Part shown: piece after piece, positions 7,409-15,700 of the stretch | Numbering within the stretch: position 1 is the first letter of the stretch | Layout of the letters: every line of letters begins with the position of its first letter | Assembly (NCBI RefSeq): GCF_900538805.1 | Contig: NZ_UPZP01000032.1 | Span: 1-23,042 of the forward strand | Reading direction: 5' to 3' | DNA from: an uncultured Dialister sp. | Lineage (GTDB): Bacteria; Bacillota; Negativicutes; Veillonellales; Dialisteraceae | Length of the DNA stretch: 23,042 nucleotides | Notes under the pieces: generated by a model | Database searches by the model: none | What the model saw: only the letters and a program-made list of their open reading frames with translations | Told to the model about the DNA's origin: nothing | Position numbers and translations under genes: made by a program

Positions 7409-9193
7409 TCACAAAATATCCAAATCGTCGTACACAGGCTGTGCCACGAATTGTCCTGTGGTGTCGATGAGGCCCCACTTACCTTTGATTTTCACGCCTG
7501 CCCTTCCATCCTGGAAAGGTGTGACGTCGGAGGCTTCTTCTTTGAAGGTAATACGGTCTTTGCCTTCAGAATCAATAAATTTCCATCCATCCTTCGTCTT
7601 CAGCGGGATAAGGCCTTCTCCTCCCTTAGCCACGGCGCGGAAGAGCGGTTCTGTGATGATGGTGCCTTCTCTGGAAATCAGGCCCCACCGGTCTTTCACC
7701 TTGTACCCGTAGATTCCGTTTCCTATGAAATAGAAGGAATCATAGGAAAAGGGTACCAGGGTGCTGCCGTCATCCATGGAAAGAATGCCCCATTTCTTGC
7801 TGTCATTCTGAGCCAGAAGTACATTGTCATCTTCGAAAGGCAGAAGGCCCATGTATACCGTGTGGGCAATGAAGGTGCCTTCCTTGTTCACCCAGCCGTA
7901 CTTGCCGTTGTTGCGGATAAGGATACCCTTTTCACCCAGCTTGAATACCCTGTCGTTGGATGGGCTGGCAATAACCTTGCCGCTGCTGTTGATGTAGCCC
8001 CGCTGCACCCGGATGGTGGGCACCGTTTCATAATCATAATACCAGGGATCCCACACCGGGAAGCCGATGCCCCAGCCGAAGGGATGATGGTAATGATGAT
8101 GGTGGTGATACCAGTGTCCCCAGCCCCAGCCGATGCCGATGGTTACCGGGAATCGGCGCATCACAGCCGTCTCCCCCACCTCGCCGGTGCGGACTTCCGC
8201 CATGCCGTTTTCAAAGGGATAGAGCTTGTCAAATTCCGCCATGAAGGCAATGGTGCCGTCGGGCTTGGCATAACCGTTGCCGTCGATGGTCTTTACCCCT
8301 GCCAGACCTTCGGAAAAGGGAGTAAGCACCGCCTTGAACTGCGGCGTGGCAGTCACATGGCCTTCACTGTCCATGAACCCCCACAGCTTGCTTCCGTCCT
8401 CTACGGCGGTCATATGCTCGCTGAATACGGGCACCACCGATTTGTAGACAGGAGGCACCACCTCTTGGCCCTTGCCATCGATAAAGCCCCAGTGGTTCTG
8501 ATTATCCTCCACCGCCAAAAGGCCGTCGCTATAGGAAGGGCCCACGTCCTTGTAATGAGGCGCCACCACTTCATGACCCTCTTTATCGATGACGCCCCAG
8601 CGTCCCTTGCTCCGTACCGGTGCCAAACCATCCTCAAAATACCGGGCCTCCTGGTACACCGGTGCGATTTCCTTCCCGTCCAGAGAGAGATACCCATACT
8701 TTCCGTCTGCCTTCACAATGGCCATTTCATTTTGGAAATCGGACACCTGCTCAAAGGTTTTATCAGAAATCTTCGTACCGTCCTTCCGGTAAAAGGAAAT
8801 TTTCTTATCCTTCCCCTGCACCGCCAGGGCTCCGTCCTTCCACACAGAACGGGTTTCATAGGAAACAGGAACTACCACCTTTCCCTGGCGGCTGTAAAAA
8901 CCGCGAAGCCCCTTCTGCTCCACTTCCACAAGCCCGTTCCGGCCGGGCTCACTGTCCACATCATCCTCCTTCACATAGGGATCCGACAGACTGATGCCCA
9001 CCTTATCATAGGAAACGGGAATCACCATGCGTCCGCTGCCGTCCACAGCGCCCCACTTTCCATTCTCCTTCACCGCCGCCGTAAAAGGAACCGCCGCATC
9101 CTTCGGCACATCGGGCCCCTCATTGGCGTAGGAAGAAAAAGAAAAACACAAAAGCCCCGCCGCCAGCGCAGCCATCATCTTTCTATGTACCAT
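7409..9193 (-). CDS. Exported WG-repeat protein with a His/Trp-rich insert
   Basis: The 594-residue protein has an N-terminal signal peptide: MVHRK, a hydrophobic AALAAGLLCFSFSS core, and a likely cleavage after SYA. About 13 WG-type repeats of 30-40 residues follow, with cores such as KWGAVDGSGR, RWGVIDKEGH, HWGFIDGKGQ, LWGFMDSEGH, KYGWVNKEGT, RWGLISREGT and KWGLIDTTGQ. WG repeats form beta-rich surface or ligand-binding scaffolds; the role here is unknown. Between the seventh and eighth repeats, at residues 352-387, is a segment rich in His, Trp, Gly and Tyr (WYHHHHHYHHPFGWG) that could bind metal. The frame is open to a GTG at 9202, but GAGGTG at good spacing favours the ATG at 9193. It is monocistronic, flanked by arrays 1 and 2. 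Confidence 0.9.
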   Translation of the reverse strand: MVHRKMMAALAAGLLCFSFSSYANEGPDVPKDAAVPFTAAVKENGKWGAVDGSGRMVIPVSYDKVGISLSDPYVKEDDVDSEPGRNGLVEVEQKGLRGFYSRQGKVVVPVSYETRSVWKDGALAVQGKDKKISFYRKDGTKISDKTFEQVSDFQNEMAIVKADGKYGYLSLDGKEIAPVYQEARYFEDGLAPVRSKGRWGVIDKEGHEVVAPHYKDVGPSYSDGLLAVEDNQNHWGFIDGKGQEVVPPVYKSVVPVFSEHMTAVEDGSKLWGFMDSEGHVTATPQFKAVLTPFSEGLAGVKTIDGNGYAKPDGTIAFMAEFDKLYPFENGMAEVRTGEVGETAVMRRFPVTIGIGWGWGHWYHHHHHYHHPFGWGIGFPVWDPWYYDYETVPTIRVQRGYINSSGKVIASPSNDRVFKLGEKGILIRNNGKYGWVNKEGTFIAHTVYMGLLPFEDDNVLLAQNDSKKWGILSMDDGSTLVPFSYDSFYFIGNGIYGYKVKDRWGLISREGTIITEPLFRAVAKGGEGLIPLKTKDGWKFIDSEGKDRITFKEEASDVTPFQDGRAGVKIKGKWGLIDTTGQFVAQPVYDDLDIL

Positions 9194-9242
9194 GGAAATC
9201 ACCTCACCATGAAATAGTAACGAATAGTCAATATCTTCTTAT

Positions 9243-9251
9243 ATTGTAGCA
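9243..9251 (-). promoter_or_regulatory. Extended -10 promoter of the WG-repeat gene
   Basis: TGCTACAAT on the minus strand (TACAAT at 9243-9248) closely matches the TGCTATAAT before the VTT gene, in the same TGTGCTAYAATAT context. No -35 is visible. Upstream DNA is the first, internally deleted unit of array 2. A TTGACT at about 9223-9228 has no usable -10. Confidence 0.5.
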
Positions 9252-10368
9252 CAGGAAGGGAAAGTTTCCTGTCACTATGAACAACATCCATCTCATGCCG
9301 TACAGGAAACTTTTCACAAATAGTTTCCTGTCGGCATGAATGCAATTCTCCTCATGTCGAATAGGAAACCCTTCGCGAACAGTTTCCTATCGGCATGAAT
9401 CCCATCATTCTCATACCGAATAGGAAACCTTTCGCAAATAGTTTCCTGTCACTATGTATACCATACTCCCCATGCCGTGTAGGAAACCATTCGCGAATAG
9501 CTTTCTGTCGCTATGTATACCATCGTCCCACGCCGAACAGGAAACCTTTCGCAAATAGTTTCTTGTCACTATGAACGCCATTCGCCTCATGCCATATAGG
9601 AAACCTTTCGCAAACAGTTGCCTGTCGCTATGTATACCATTCTTCTCACGCCGAATAGGAAACCTTTCGCAAACAGTTGCCTGTCGGCATGAATATCATT
9701 CTCCCCACGCCGGACAGGAAACCCTTCGCGAATAGTTTCCTGTCGCTATGTATACCATCGTCCCACGCCGAATAGGAAACCCTTCGCATACAGTTTCCTG
9801 TCGCTATGTATACCATCGTCCCACGTCGGATAGGAAACCTTTCGCAAACAGTTTCCTGTCGCTATGAACAACATCCATCTCATGCCGTACAGGAAACTTT
9901 TCACCTCCAGTTTCCTGTCGTTATGAATACCTTTCTTCCAACGCCGGACAGAAAACCCTTCGCGAATAGTTTCCTGTCGCTATGTATACCATTCTTCTCA
10001 CGCCGAATAGGAAACCTTTCGCAAACAGTTTCCTGTCGCTATGTATGCCACTCTTCTCACGCCGGACAGGAAACCTTTCGCAAACAATTTCCTGTCGCTA
10101 TGTATACCATCGTCCCACGTCGGATAGGAAACCATACGCAAACAGTTTCCTGTCGATATGAACAACATCCGTCTCATGCCGCCCTGTCATTTCGAGCGCA
10201 GCGAAGCGGAGTCGAGAAATCTCCCAGCGTAAAGTTCCCTGTCGGCATGAATATCATTCTCCCCACACCGTCCAGGAAACCCTTCGCATACAGTTTCCTG
10301 TCGCAGTGACCCCTATTCGTCCCATGCCCAGTAGGAAACTTTTCACCACCCGTTTTCTGCCGCTATGA
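9250..10368 (-). repeat. Array 2 of 58/59-bp palindromic tandem repeat
   Basis: This is the largest array, in the opposite orientation to array 1. Core arms on the plus strand start at 9304, 9363, 9422, 9481, 9539, 9598, 9657, 9716, 9774, 9832, 9891, 9950, 10009, 10068, 10126, 10274 and 10333, so steps are 58 or 59 bp. The 58-bp steps come from linkers carrying ATCGTCCCACG, which are one base short. The first unit (9252-9270) has lost most of its centre. One unit near 10182 is interrupted by another repeat family. The linker is itself an imperfect dyad: CGGCATGA near one end and TCATGCCG near the other. The array fills the space between the WG gene and the ATPase gene's 3' end. Confidence 0.95.
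10182..10230 (+). repeat. CTGTCATTTCGAGCG-type element inside array 2
   Basis: CTGTCATTTCGAGCGCAGCG, then AAGCGGAGTCGAGAAATCTC, interrupts one array unit. The left linker (to CATGCCG) and the right core arm (AGTTCCCTGTCGGCATG) remain, but about 21 bases of the expected unit are missing. The same element lies in opposite orientation at 5174-5216. Confidence 0.85.
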
Positions 10369-10375
10369 TTCACAT

Positions 10376-11578
10376 TCATTCCTCGTCGAGAAGAAACCGG
10401 ATAATATTTTTATGGATGATTCCATTACGGCTTAGATCCATCAAGCCTCCGCTGATGACATATTTGGGATAGTTATCCCTGATGGCTTCCAGATTCCCAA
10501 ATTCTCTTTTTTCATCGGCCTCTGTAATCAGGTAGGCCACCTGGATATACAGCTTTTCTTTTCCCTTTCGGCAGATGAAATCAATTTCGCGGTTCTCCCA
10601 TTTCCCTACTTCCACCTCATAGCCCCTTGATTTCATTTCCAGATAAACGATATTTTCATACAGTTTACTGCTGTCCACTTTTTCACTGGTTTTCGCAATA
10701 TTTCTCAGGCCCAGATCCACGGCATAGTATTTTTCCATGGTGCCAAGGATTTCCTTACCAATCAGGTCGTACCGTCTGGCCGGAAGTATGATGAAGGCTT
10801 CCTTCAGCCATTCCAGATAATTCATAACCGAAGGAACCGATATTTTCATACCGGCAGAAGTCAAAGCGCCGCTCACCTTTCTTGCGGAAAAGGGATTGCC
10901 CACATTATCCAATACATAGGACAGCACCCTTCCCAGCACGGAAGGATTCTTCATGCTGTGCCTTGAAACCACGTCCCGCATAACCACCGCTTCATAAATG
11001 TCCCGAAGATAAGTTTCCACCGACTCCTCATCGGGAAGATAAAAACGCTGGGGAAATCCGCCGTATTTCAGATAATCCATGAACAGCTTTTCATCGGAGA
11101 CTTCCTTTCCCAGAGATTTCATCATTTCCTTCGCCTCAGAAAGAGTAAAAGGATACACCTCTATCCGGACATATCTTCCGGACAGACAGGTGGCCAGCTC
11201 ACTGGAGAACAGGGCCGCATTGGAACCGGTAATGTATAAATCACAGTCCATATCTACTCGAAGAGAATTGACAAGAATCTGCCACTCCGGTATTTCCTGC
11301 ACCTCGTCAAGCATGATATAAAGCCGCTTTCCCACCTCCTCCGACCGATGGATGATGAAATCATAGAGCTTTCCTTCCTCTGCCATCCTTCGATAGCGGA
11401 GAGATTCCAGATTAATCATAAGAATCTGCTCAGCGCCCACTCCTCTTTCCCGCAGGATATCTGCCATCTGCTGCAGGATAACTGTCTTCCCCGAGCGGCG
11501 GATTCCAGTAAATACCTTCACCAAATCCGTATCAATAAACTTCTCTGCCTTGGAAATATATCTTCTGCGAATAATCAT
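10376..11578 (-). CDS. AAA_14 / DUF4143 ATP-binding protein
   Basis: The 400-residue protein has a Walker A GIRRSGKT (25-32), a Walker B YIMLDEVQ (about 87-94) and a sensor-like ITGSN (116-120), which define the AAA_14 domain. It is followed by the DUF4143 region with YGGFP (172-176). The C-terminal motif REIDF...YIQVAYL (330-350) resembles a nuclease-like fold. Such proteins are common in gut anaerobes and often multicopy. Their role is unresolved, and some authors link them to accessory or mobile functions. AAAGGAG precedes the ATG. The gene looks more AT-rich than its neighbours and sits alone between two arrays of the same orientation, which suggests transfer or cargo status. No terminator is seen after the stop, where array 2 begins. 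Confidence 0.92.
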   Translation of the reverse strand: MIIRRRYISKAEKFIDTDLVKVFTGIRRSGKTVILQQMADILRERGVGAEQILMINLESLRYRRMAEEGKLYDFIIHRSEEVGKRLYIMLDEVQEIPEWQILVNSLRVDMDCDLYITGSNAALFSSELATCLSGRYVRIEVYPFTLSEAKEMMKSLGKEVSDEKLFMDYLKYGGFPQRFYLPDEESVETYLRDIYEAVVMRDVVSRHSMKNPSVLGRVLSYVLDNVGNPFSARKVSGALTSAGMKISVPSVMNYLEWLKEAFIILPARRYDLIGKEILGTMEKYYAVDLGLRNIAKTSEKVDSSKLYENIVYLEMKSRGYEVEVGKWENREIDFICRKGKEKLYIQVAYLITEADEKREFGNLEAIRDNYPKYVISGGLMDLSRNGIIHKNIIRFLLDEE

Positions 11579-11604
11579 AGGCTCCGCTCCTTTCTACACT
11601 TTAC

Positions 11605-11633
11605 ATATTACATGATTTCCAGATTTTTGTTAA
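11605..11633 (-). promoter_or_regulatory. Promoter of the AAA_14/DUF4143 gene
   Basis: TTAACA (11628-11633), a 17-bp spacer and TAATAT (11605-11610, preceded by ATG) on the minus strand form a plausible sigma-A promoter about 27 bp from the start codon. Confidence 0.65.
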
Positions 11634-11636
11634 GTC

Positions 11637-11676
11637 TACTTTACGCTTTTTCGATTTTATATAATTTCGTAAAGTA
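11637..11676. promoter_or_regulatory. 9-bp inverted repeat upstream of the ATPase promoter, possible operator
   Basis: TACTTTACG (11637-11645) and CGTAAAGTA (11668-11676) are exact inverted copies separated by 22 AT-rich bases. They start 4 bp upstream of the -35. A partial third copy, ACTTTACAT (11598-11606), overlaps the -10. The arrangement suggests binding sites for a regulator. It lies between the gene and array 3, and the array itself has no such word. Confidence 0.5.
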
Positions 11677-11680
11677 TAAT

Positions 11681-12080
11681 TTCCTTCCGGCATGAATACC
11701 ATCCGTCCCACGTCGGACAGGAAACCTTTCTCGAATAGTTTCCTGTCACTATGAACGCCATTCGCCTCATACCGAATAGGAAACCTTTTGCGAATAGTTT
11801 CCTGTCGCTATGTATACCACACCCCCACGCCGAATAGGAAACCTTTCGCAAACAGTTTCCTGTCGCTATGTATATCATTTTTCTCACGCCGGATAGGAAA
11901 CCCTTTGCGTATAGTTTCCTGTCTCCATGTATACCATACTCCCCAAGCCGAATAGGAAACCTTTCGCAAATAGTTTCCTGCCGTCATGGATTCCATCATT
12001 CTCATGTCGGATAGGAAACCTTTCGCCAACAGTTTCCTGTCGCTATGAACCCCATCTGTCCCACGCCGAACAGGAAACTT
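11681..12080 (-). repeat. Array 3 of 58/59-bp palindromic tandem repeat
   Basis: This array has the same orientation as array 2. Core arms start at 11719, 11778, 11836, 11895, 11954, 12013 and 12072. It begins with a partial unit at 11681 and ends in a half core at 12072-12083. Its linkers resemble those of array 2: GTCACTATGAACGCCATTCG followed by CCTCAT occurs in both (about 9568 and 11745). It fills the divergent space between the ATPase promoter and the small membrane protein's promoter. Confidence 0.95.
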
Positions 12081-12090
12081 TCCCCTCCCC

Positions 12091-12119
12091 TTGCCCCTTT
12101 CCATTTCATAGTCCATAAT
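12091..12119 (+). promoter_or_regulatory. Promoter of the small membrane protein gene
   Basis: TTGCCC (12091-12096), a 17-bp spacer and CATAAT (12114-12119) on the plus strand lie just after the half core that ends array 3. Transcription would start just before the ribosome binding site, giving a very short leader. Confidence 0.5.
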
Positions 12120-12146
12120 AAAGGAAATGCAAAAGGAGTGTGCAGC

Positions 12147-12530
12147 ATGGAACATAATTATCTCTTTGACGGCGTGGCTGTCCTCATCGTTCTCTGGTTT
12201 ATCAAGTCCTATTTCCTTGGAAAGGCCTCAACGGCGGAAGAAAAATTTTTATACAAAGAAGCGCCACGGTGGCTTCTTTACTTCACCAGCGGCCTTGTGT
12301 GTGTCACCCTTCTCATGATGGTATCCGTGGACTTTGGCCTTGTGCCGGGAGTAGACCAGGAAGGCACCTTCCGCCTTACCGTGGTGTCCCTTCTCCTTTG
12401 GCTGGCCATGGCCCTTTATACCAAGTGGAACTGGGGCGTCCACATTACAGACCGCAATGTGAGAGGTAAAAACAACAGGCAGATGCTTCTCCTCCTCATC
12501 CTCATGGCCTTCCTGGCTTCCACCATGTAA
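12147..12530 (+). CDS. Small hypothetical membrane protein, four helices
   Basis: I do not recognise a family for this 127-residue protein. Hydrophobic segments lie at about residues 8-22 (FDGVAVLIVLWFIKS), 40-57 (LYFTSGLVCVTLLMMVS), 75-91 (VVSLLLWLAMALYTKW) and 113-126 (LLLLILMAFLAS). Charged loops follow, for example after helices one and three. AAAAGGAG 8 bases before the ATG supports this start rather than the longer open frame, which begins inside array 3. It is the only gene here on the plus strand and has its own promoter and terminator, so it appears to be a real monocistronic gene. Confidence 0.75.
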   Translation: MEHNYLFDGVAVLIVLWFIKSYFLGKASTAEEKFLYKEAPRWLLYFTSGLVCVTLLMMVSVDFGLVPGVDQEGTFRLTVVSLLLWLAMALYTKWNWGVHITDRNVRGKNNRQMLLLLILMAFLASTM

Positions 12531-12545
12531 AATACAGACAATACA

Positions 12546-12580
12546 AAATGGCGCCCGCCCCAAAGGCAGGCGCCATTTTT
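12546..12580 (+). terminator. Terminator between the small membrane gene and smc, probably bidirectional
   Basis: The stem AATGGCGCC...GGCGCCATT, extended by GCC/GGC, is followed by TTTTTATTTATTTT on the plus strand. On the minus strand it is followed by TTTTG. It ends the small gene and may also stop transcripts from smc, whose stop is about 150 bp away. Confidence 0.85.
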
Positions 12581-12681
12581 ATTTATTTTGAATGCGGGAA
12601 GTCTGATGTCTGACTTCTGCCGGTCTGACGTTCCTCAAAACGGTAAGCGGCCGGCGGACAGCCGACAGCTGCCCTACCAGC

Positions 12682-12728
12682 CCACCAGCTCACTAGTACA
12701 CTAGCTCACTAGTACACTAGCCCACTAT
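12682..12728. repeat. 8-bp CACTAG microsatellite
   Basis: Units CTCACTAG and TACACTAG alternate (CTCACTAG TACACTAG CTCACTAG TACACTAG CCCACTAT), ending 5 bp before the smc stop codon. The preceding 12640-12680 has GTAAGCGG and GCCGACAGC words shared with about 5405-5440. Confidence 0.75.
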
Positions 12729-12732
12729 CCCC

Positions 12733-15700
12733 CTACTCCACGTAATCCTTCATCTTCACAGTAATAAGTGAGGACACTCCTTTTTCGGCCATGGTGACGC
12801 CCTGCAGGGTGTCGGCAAATTCCATGGTCTTTTTTCTATGGGAAATGACGATGAATTGGGTTTTCTTCTTATAGTCTGCAATCATGCGGCTGTATCGTTC
12901 CACATTGGCATCGTCCAGGGCCGCGTCGATTTCATCGACGAAGCAGAAGGGCGCCGGGCGGTAGGCCATGAAGGAAATGAGGAGGGCGATGACTGTAAGG
13001 GCTCTTTCGCCGCCGGACATGAGTGTCAGGGGCTGCCGCTTTTTACCGGGGAGCTGGAGGTACATTTCCACGCCGCCCTCCAGCGGATGGGCTTCATCGG
13101 TGAGTTCCAGTCTGGCTTTGCCGCCCTGGAACATGAGCTGCATGATGCGGCCGAATTCTTGGTTAATCTGTTTGAAGGCTTCGCCGAACTGCTCTGTCAT
13201 GGTCTTGTCGATGTCTCGAATCACCGTTTCCAGCCCGTTTCTGGCTTTCGTCAAATCCTCAATCTGCTCTTCATAGAATTTCCGCTTATCCAGCTGCTTC
13301 TGGTAATCTTCCTCGCCGTTTGGATTTACGCTGCCCAGCTCCGAGAGTTTTCCGGAAAGTTTTTCCTCTTCCCTTCTCATATCCTGCATGGAGCCGGGAA
13401 GGCGGATGGCCTCCGCCTCCGCCCGGGTCATGTGGTTTTCCGCCAGATGACGCATTTCTTCCTCTTCCTGGGCCTTGAAATTATCAATCCGTCCCTGCCG
13501 TTCCGCCATGTCCCGTTTCACTTTGGAGGACGCCTCCTGGGTCTTACGCCAGGATTCCTCCAGTTTTTTCTGTTCCATGGCAAATTTATCGGAATCGTCC
13601 TGCAGGCGGGACTGATTCTGTCTGCAGTCCTGCCACAGGGCCTCTGCTTTTTGGAAATCTTCCTTCAGTTTTTCCATTTCCACCTGCAGGGTCCGGAGGA
13701 GCCTTTCATTTTCCTTCTTATCTTCTTCCAGCTTTTCTCGGTCCGCCTTCTGCTCTTTTAATGCCCTTTCCCGGTCTTCCTTCATCCGGTCTCCGAAGGA
13801 CAGGGACTCCCGGGCCTTGGTGAGGGACACGTGGATGGCAAGGATTTCTTCATTCTTTTCATCCAGTTTCTTTTTCAGCCTGCCGCTTTCCTCGTCTTCC
13901 AGCACCTCCGGAATGTCCGCCAGTTTTTCTATGTCTTCGGAAATACGAACCTTCCGTTCTCCGCCTTCTGCCAGTTCCTTTTCCCGCTTTTCCTTCAGTT
14001 CTTCCTCTTCTCCTGCCGCCTTTTTCTGGTCAGCCAGGGTCTTTTCCATGCCCTCTCTTCTGGCGGTGAGGGAGGCCAGGCTCACTTTCAGGGACTGCCA
14101 TTCCTCCCTTTCCTCCATCACCTTCCTGGCCAGACTGTCGCAGGTATGCCCCTGCTCTTCCAGCTGCTTTTTGCATGCTTCCAGCGTCTTGCCGCCTTCT
14201 GCTTCCTCTTTTTCCAGCCTGCGGATTTCCTGTTTCCTGCCGAAGAAGGTATTTTCCGTCTTTTTCATGGAACCGCCGGTCATGGAGCCGCCGGCATTGA
14301 CCAGCTGCCCGTCCAGGGTCACAATGCGGAGACGGTAGCGGTATTTCTTGGCCACCCGCCTGGCATCGTCCAGGGTTTCCGCAATGAGTGTCCGTCCCAG
14401 GAGGGAGGTAAGAAGGTCCCGGTATATGCCGTCACAGGTAAGAAGTTCCGACGCAATGCCGCAGATGCCCCTTTCCCCGACAGCCTCCCGTTCCTGGCCG
14501 CCGTAGGAAGAGGGCTTCATGGACTCCAGGGGGAAGAAGGTGGCTCTTCCCAGACGCCGCTCCTTCAGCCAGCCGATGATTTTCCCCGCCGCTTCCGTGG
14601 TATCGGTGACGATACAGGAAATCCGGCTTCCCAGGGCCACTTCCGCCGCTGCCGTATATTTTTCAGGCACCTGCACCAGTTCACCCAAAGGTCCGTGGAT
14701 AGCATTTCCAAAGAGTTCCCGGTGGGCCATGATATTTTTCACGGCCATGGAGAAGTCGGCATATTCCTTTTCCGCCCGCTCCAGATAATTCTTTCTTGAC
14801 CGGATGGCGGAAAGAGCGGACTCCCGCTTTCCCTTTTCATTCATCAGGGCAAAGCGGCAGTCCTCCTCCTGTTTCAGCAGCAGGCTGTCCTTTTTCCCCT
14901 GTTCCTCCAGCTCCTGCAGTCGGAGAGCAGATTCCTTTTCTTCTTTCACCTGAGCGGCCAGTTCTTTTTCCAGTTCTTCCAGCTGCTTTTTCTTTTCCGC
15001 AAGGGAAGAAAGGGCTTCTGCCCTTTCCTCTCCAAGGCGGCGCAGCTCCTCTTCCACATGGGAAAGTTCCTGCTCCAGCCGCTGCTTTTCAGAAATCTTC
15101 TGCCTGTTCACTTTGAGCTTTTCCGCATAGGCCGCTTCTGAAACGGCAAGGGCTTCTTCCAGCGTTTTCTTTTCTTCTTCCGCCTTTTCCTTCTTTTCGT
15201 TCCATTGACGGAAATCATTCACAAAGCTTTGGTATTCCTCTTCGCCGCTTCTGATTTCTTCTGCCAGCTCTTCTTCCGCTTCCTTCTGGTCCTCCTCTGC
15301 CGCTGCCAGCTCTCCCTTCTTCTCCTCCCCGTGGTGAAGGCTTTCCTCCTTCACCCGGAAATCACCGCGGAGTTCTTCCATTTTCTGCTGGGCCTCCGCG
15401 GTCTTCTGTCCCAGATTTCTAAGGTTTTCCTGGAAATCAAGGGCCTGCTTTTCCAGCTTTTCTCTTTCCGCCGCAAAGGAAGAAAGGGCGGTTTCCCATT
15501 TCACATCCTCTTCTTCCAGATTTCGGTATTCCGTTTCATAGCGGGACAGCATGCGGCCGATGGAAGTGAGCTTCAGCACCGTCATGGAAGCGGAGAGGGC
15601 CCTTTTCTTTTTCATGAGCTCCTTGTAGACCTTCGCCTTTTCCGCCCCCTCCTTCAATGGGACAAGCTGTTCATCCAGAAGGGCCACCATGTCCTGCACC

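Noticed and set aside
7451..9217. 588-residue plus-strand open frame opposite the WG gene
   Set aside because: The antisense frame is open because of codon bias in the real gene. The minus-strand product has a signal peptide, WG repeats and a terminator.
9806..10309. Long open reading frames across the arrays (also 6958-7314, 7076-7375, 16248-16690), giving repeat peptides such as RKPFANSFL and GNLSQTVSCR
   Set aside because: The 58/59-bp period is not a multiple of three, so the frame cycles through all three readings of the unit. One strand happens to lack stops in all of them. Mixed 58 and 59 steps would break any selected protein repeat, and no ribosome binding site or protein family supports them.
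9250..10368. CRISPR array
   Set aside because: Core and spacing are CRISPR-like in length, but the linkers are similar to each other, carry their own dyad, and are repeated within and between arrays. No cas gene is present.
12045..12146. N-terminal extension of the small membrane protein
   Set aside because: The extension is translated from array 3 and the promoter region. A strong AAAAGGAG supports the internal ATG at 12147.
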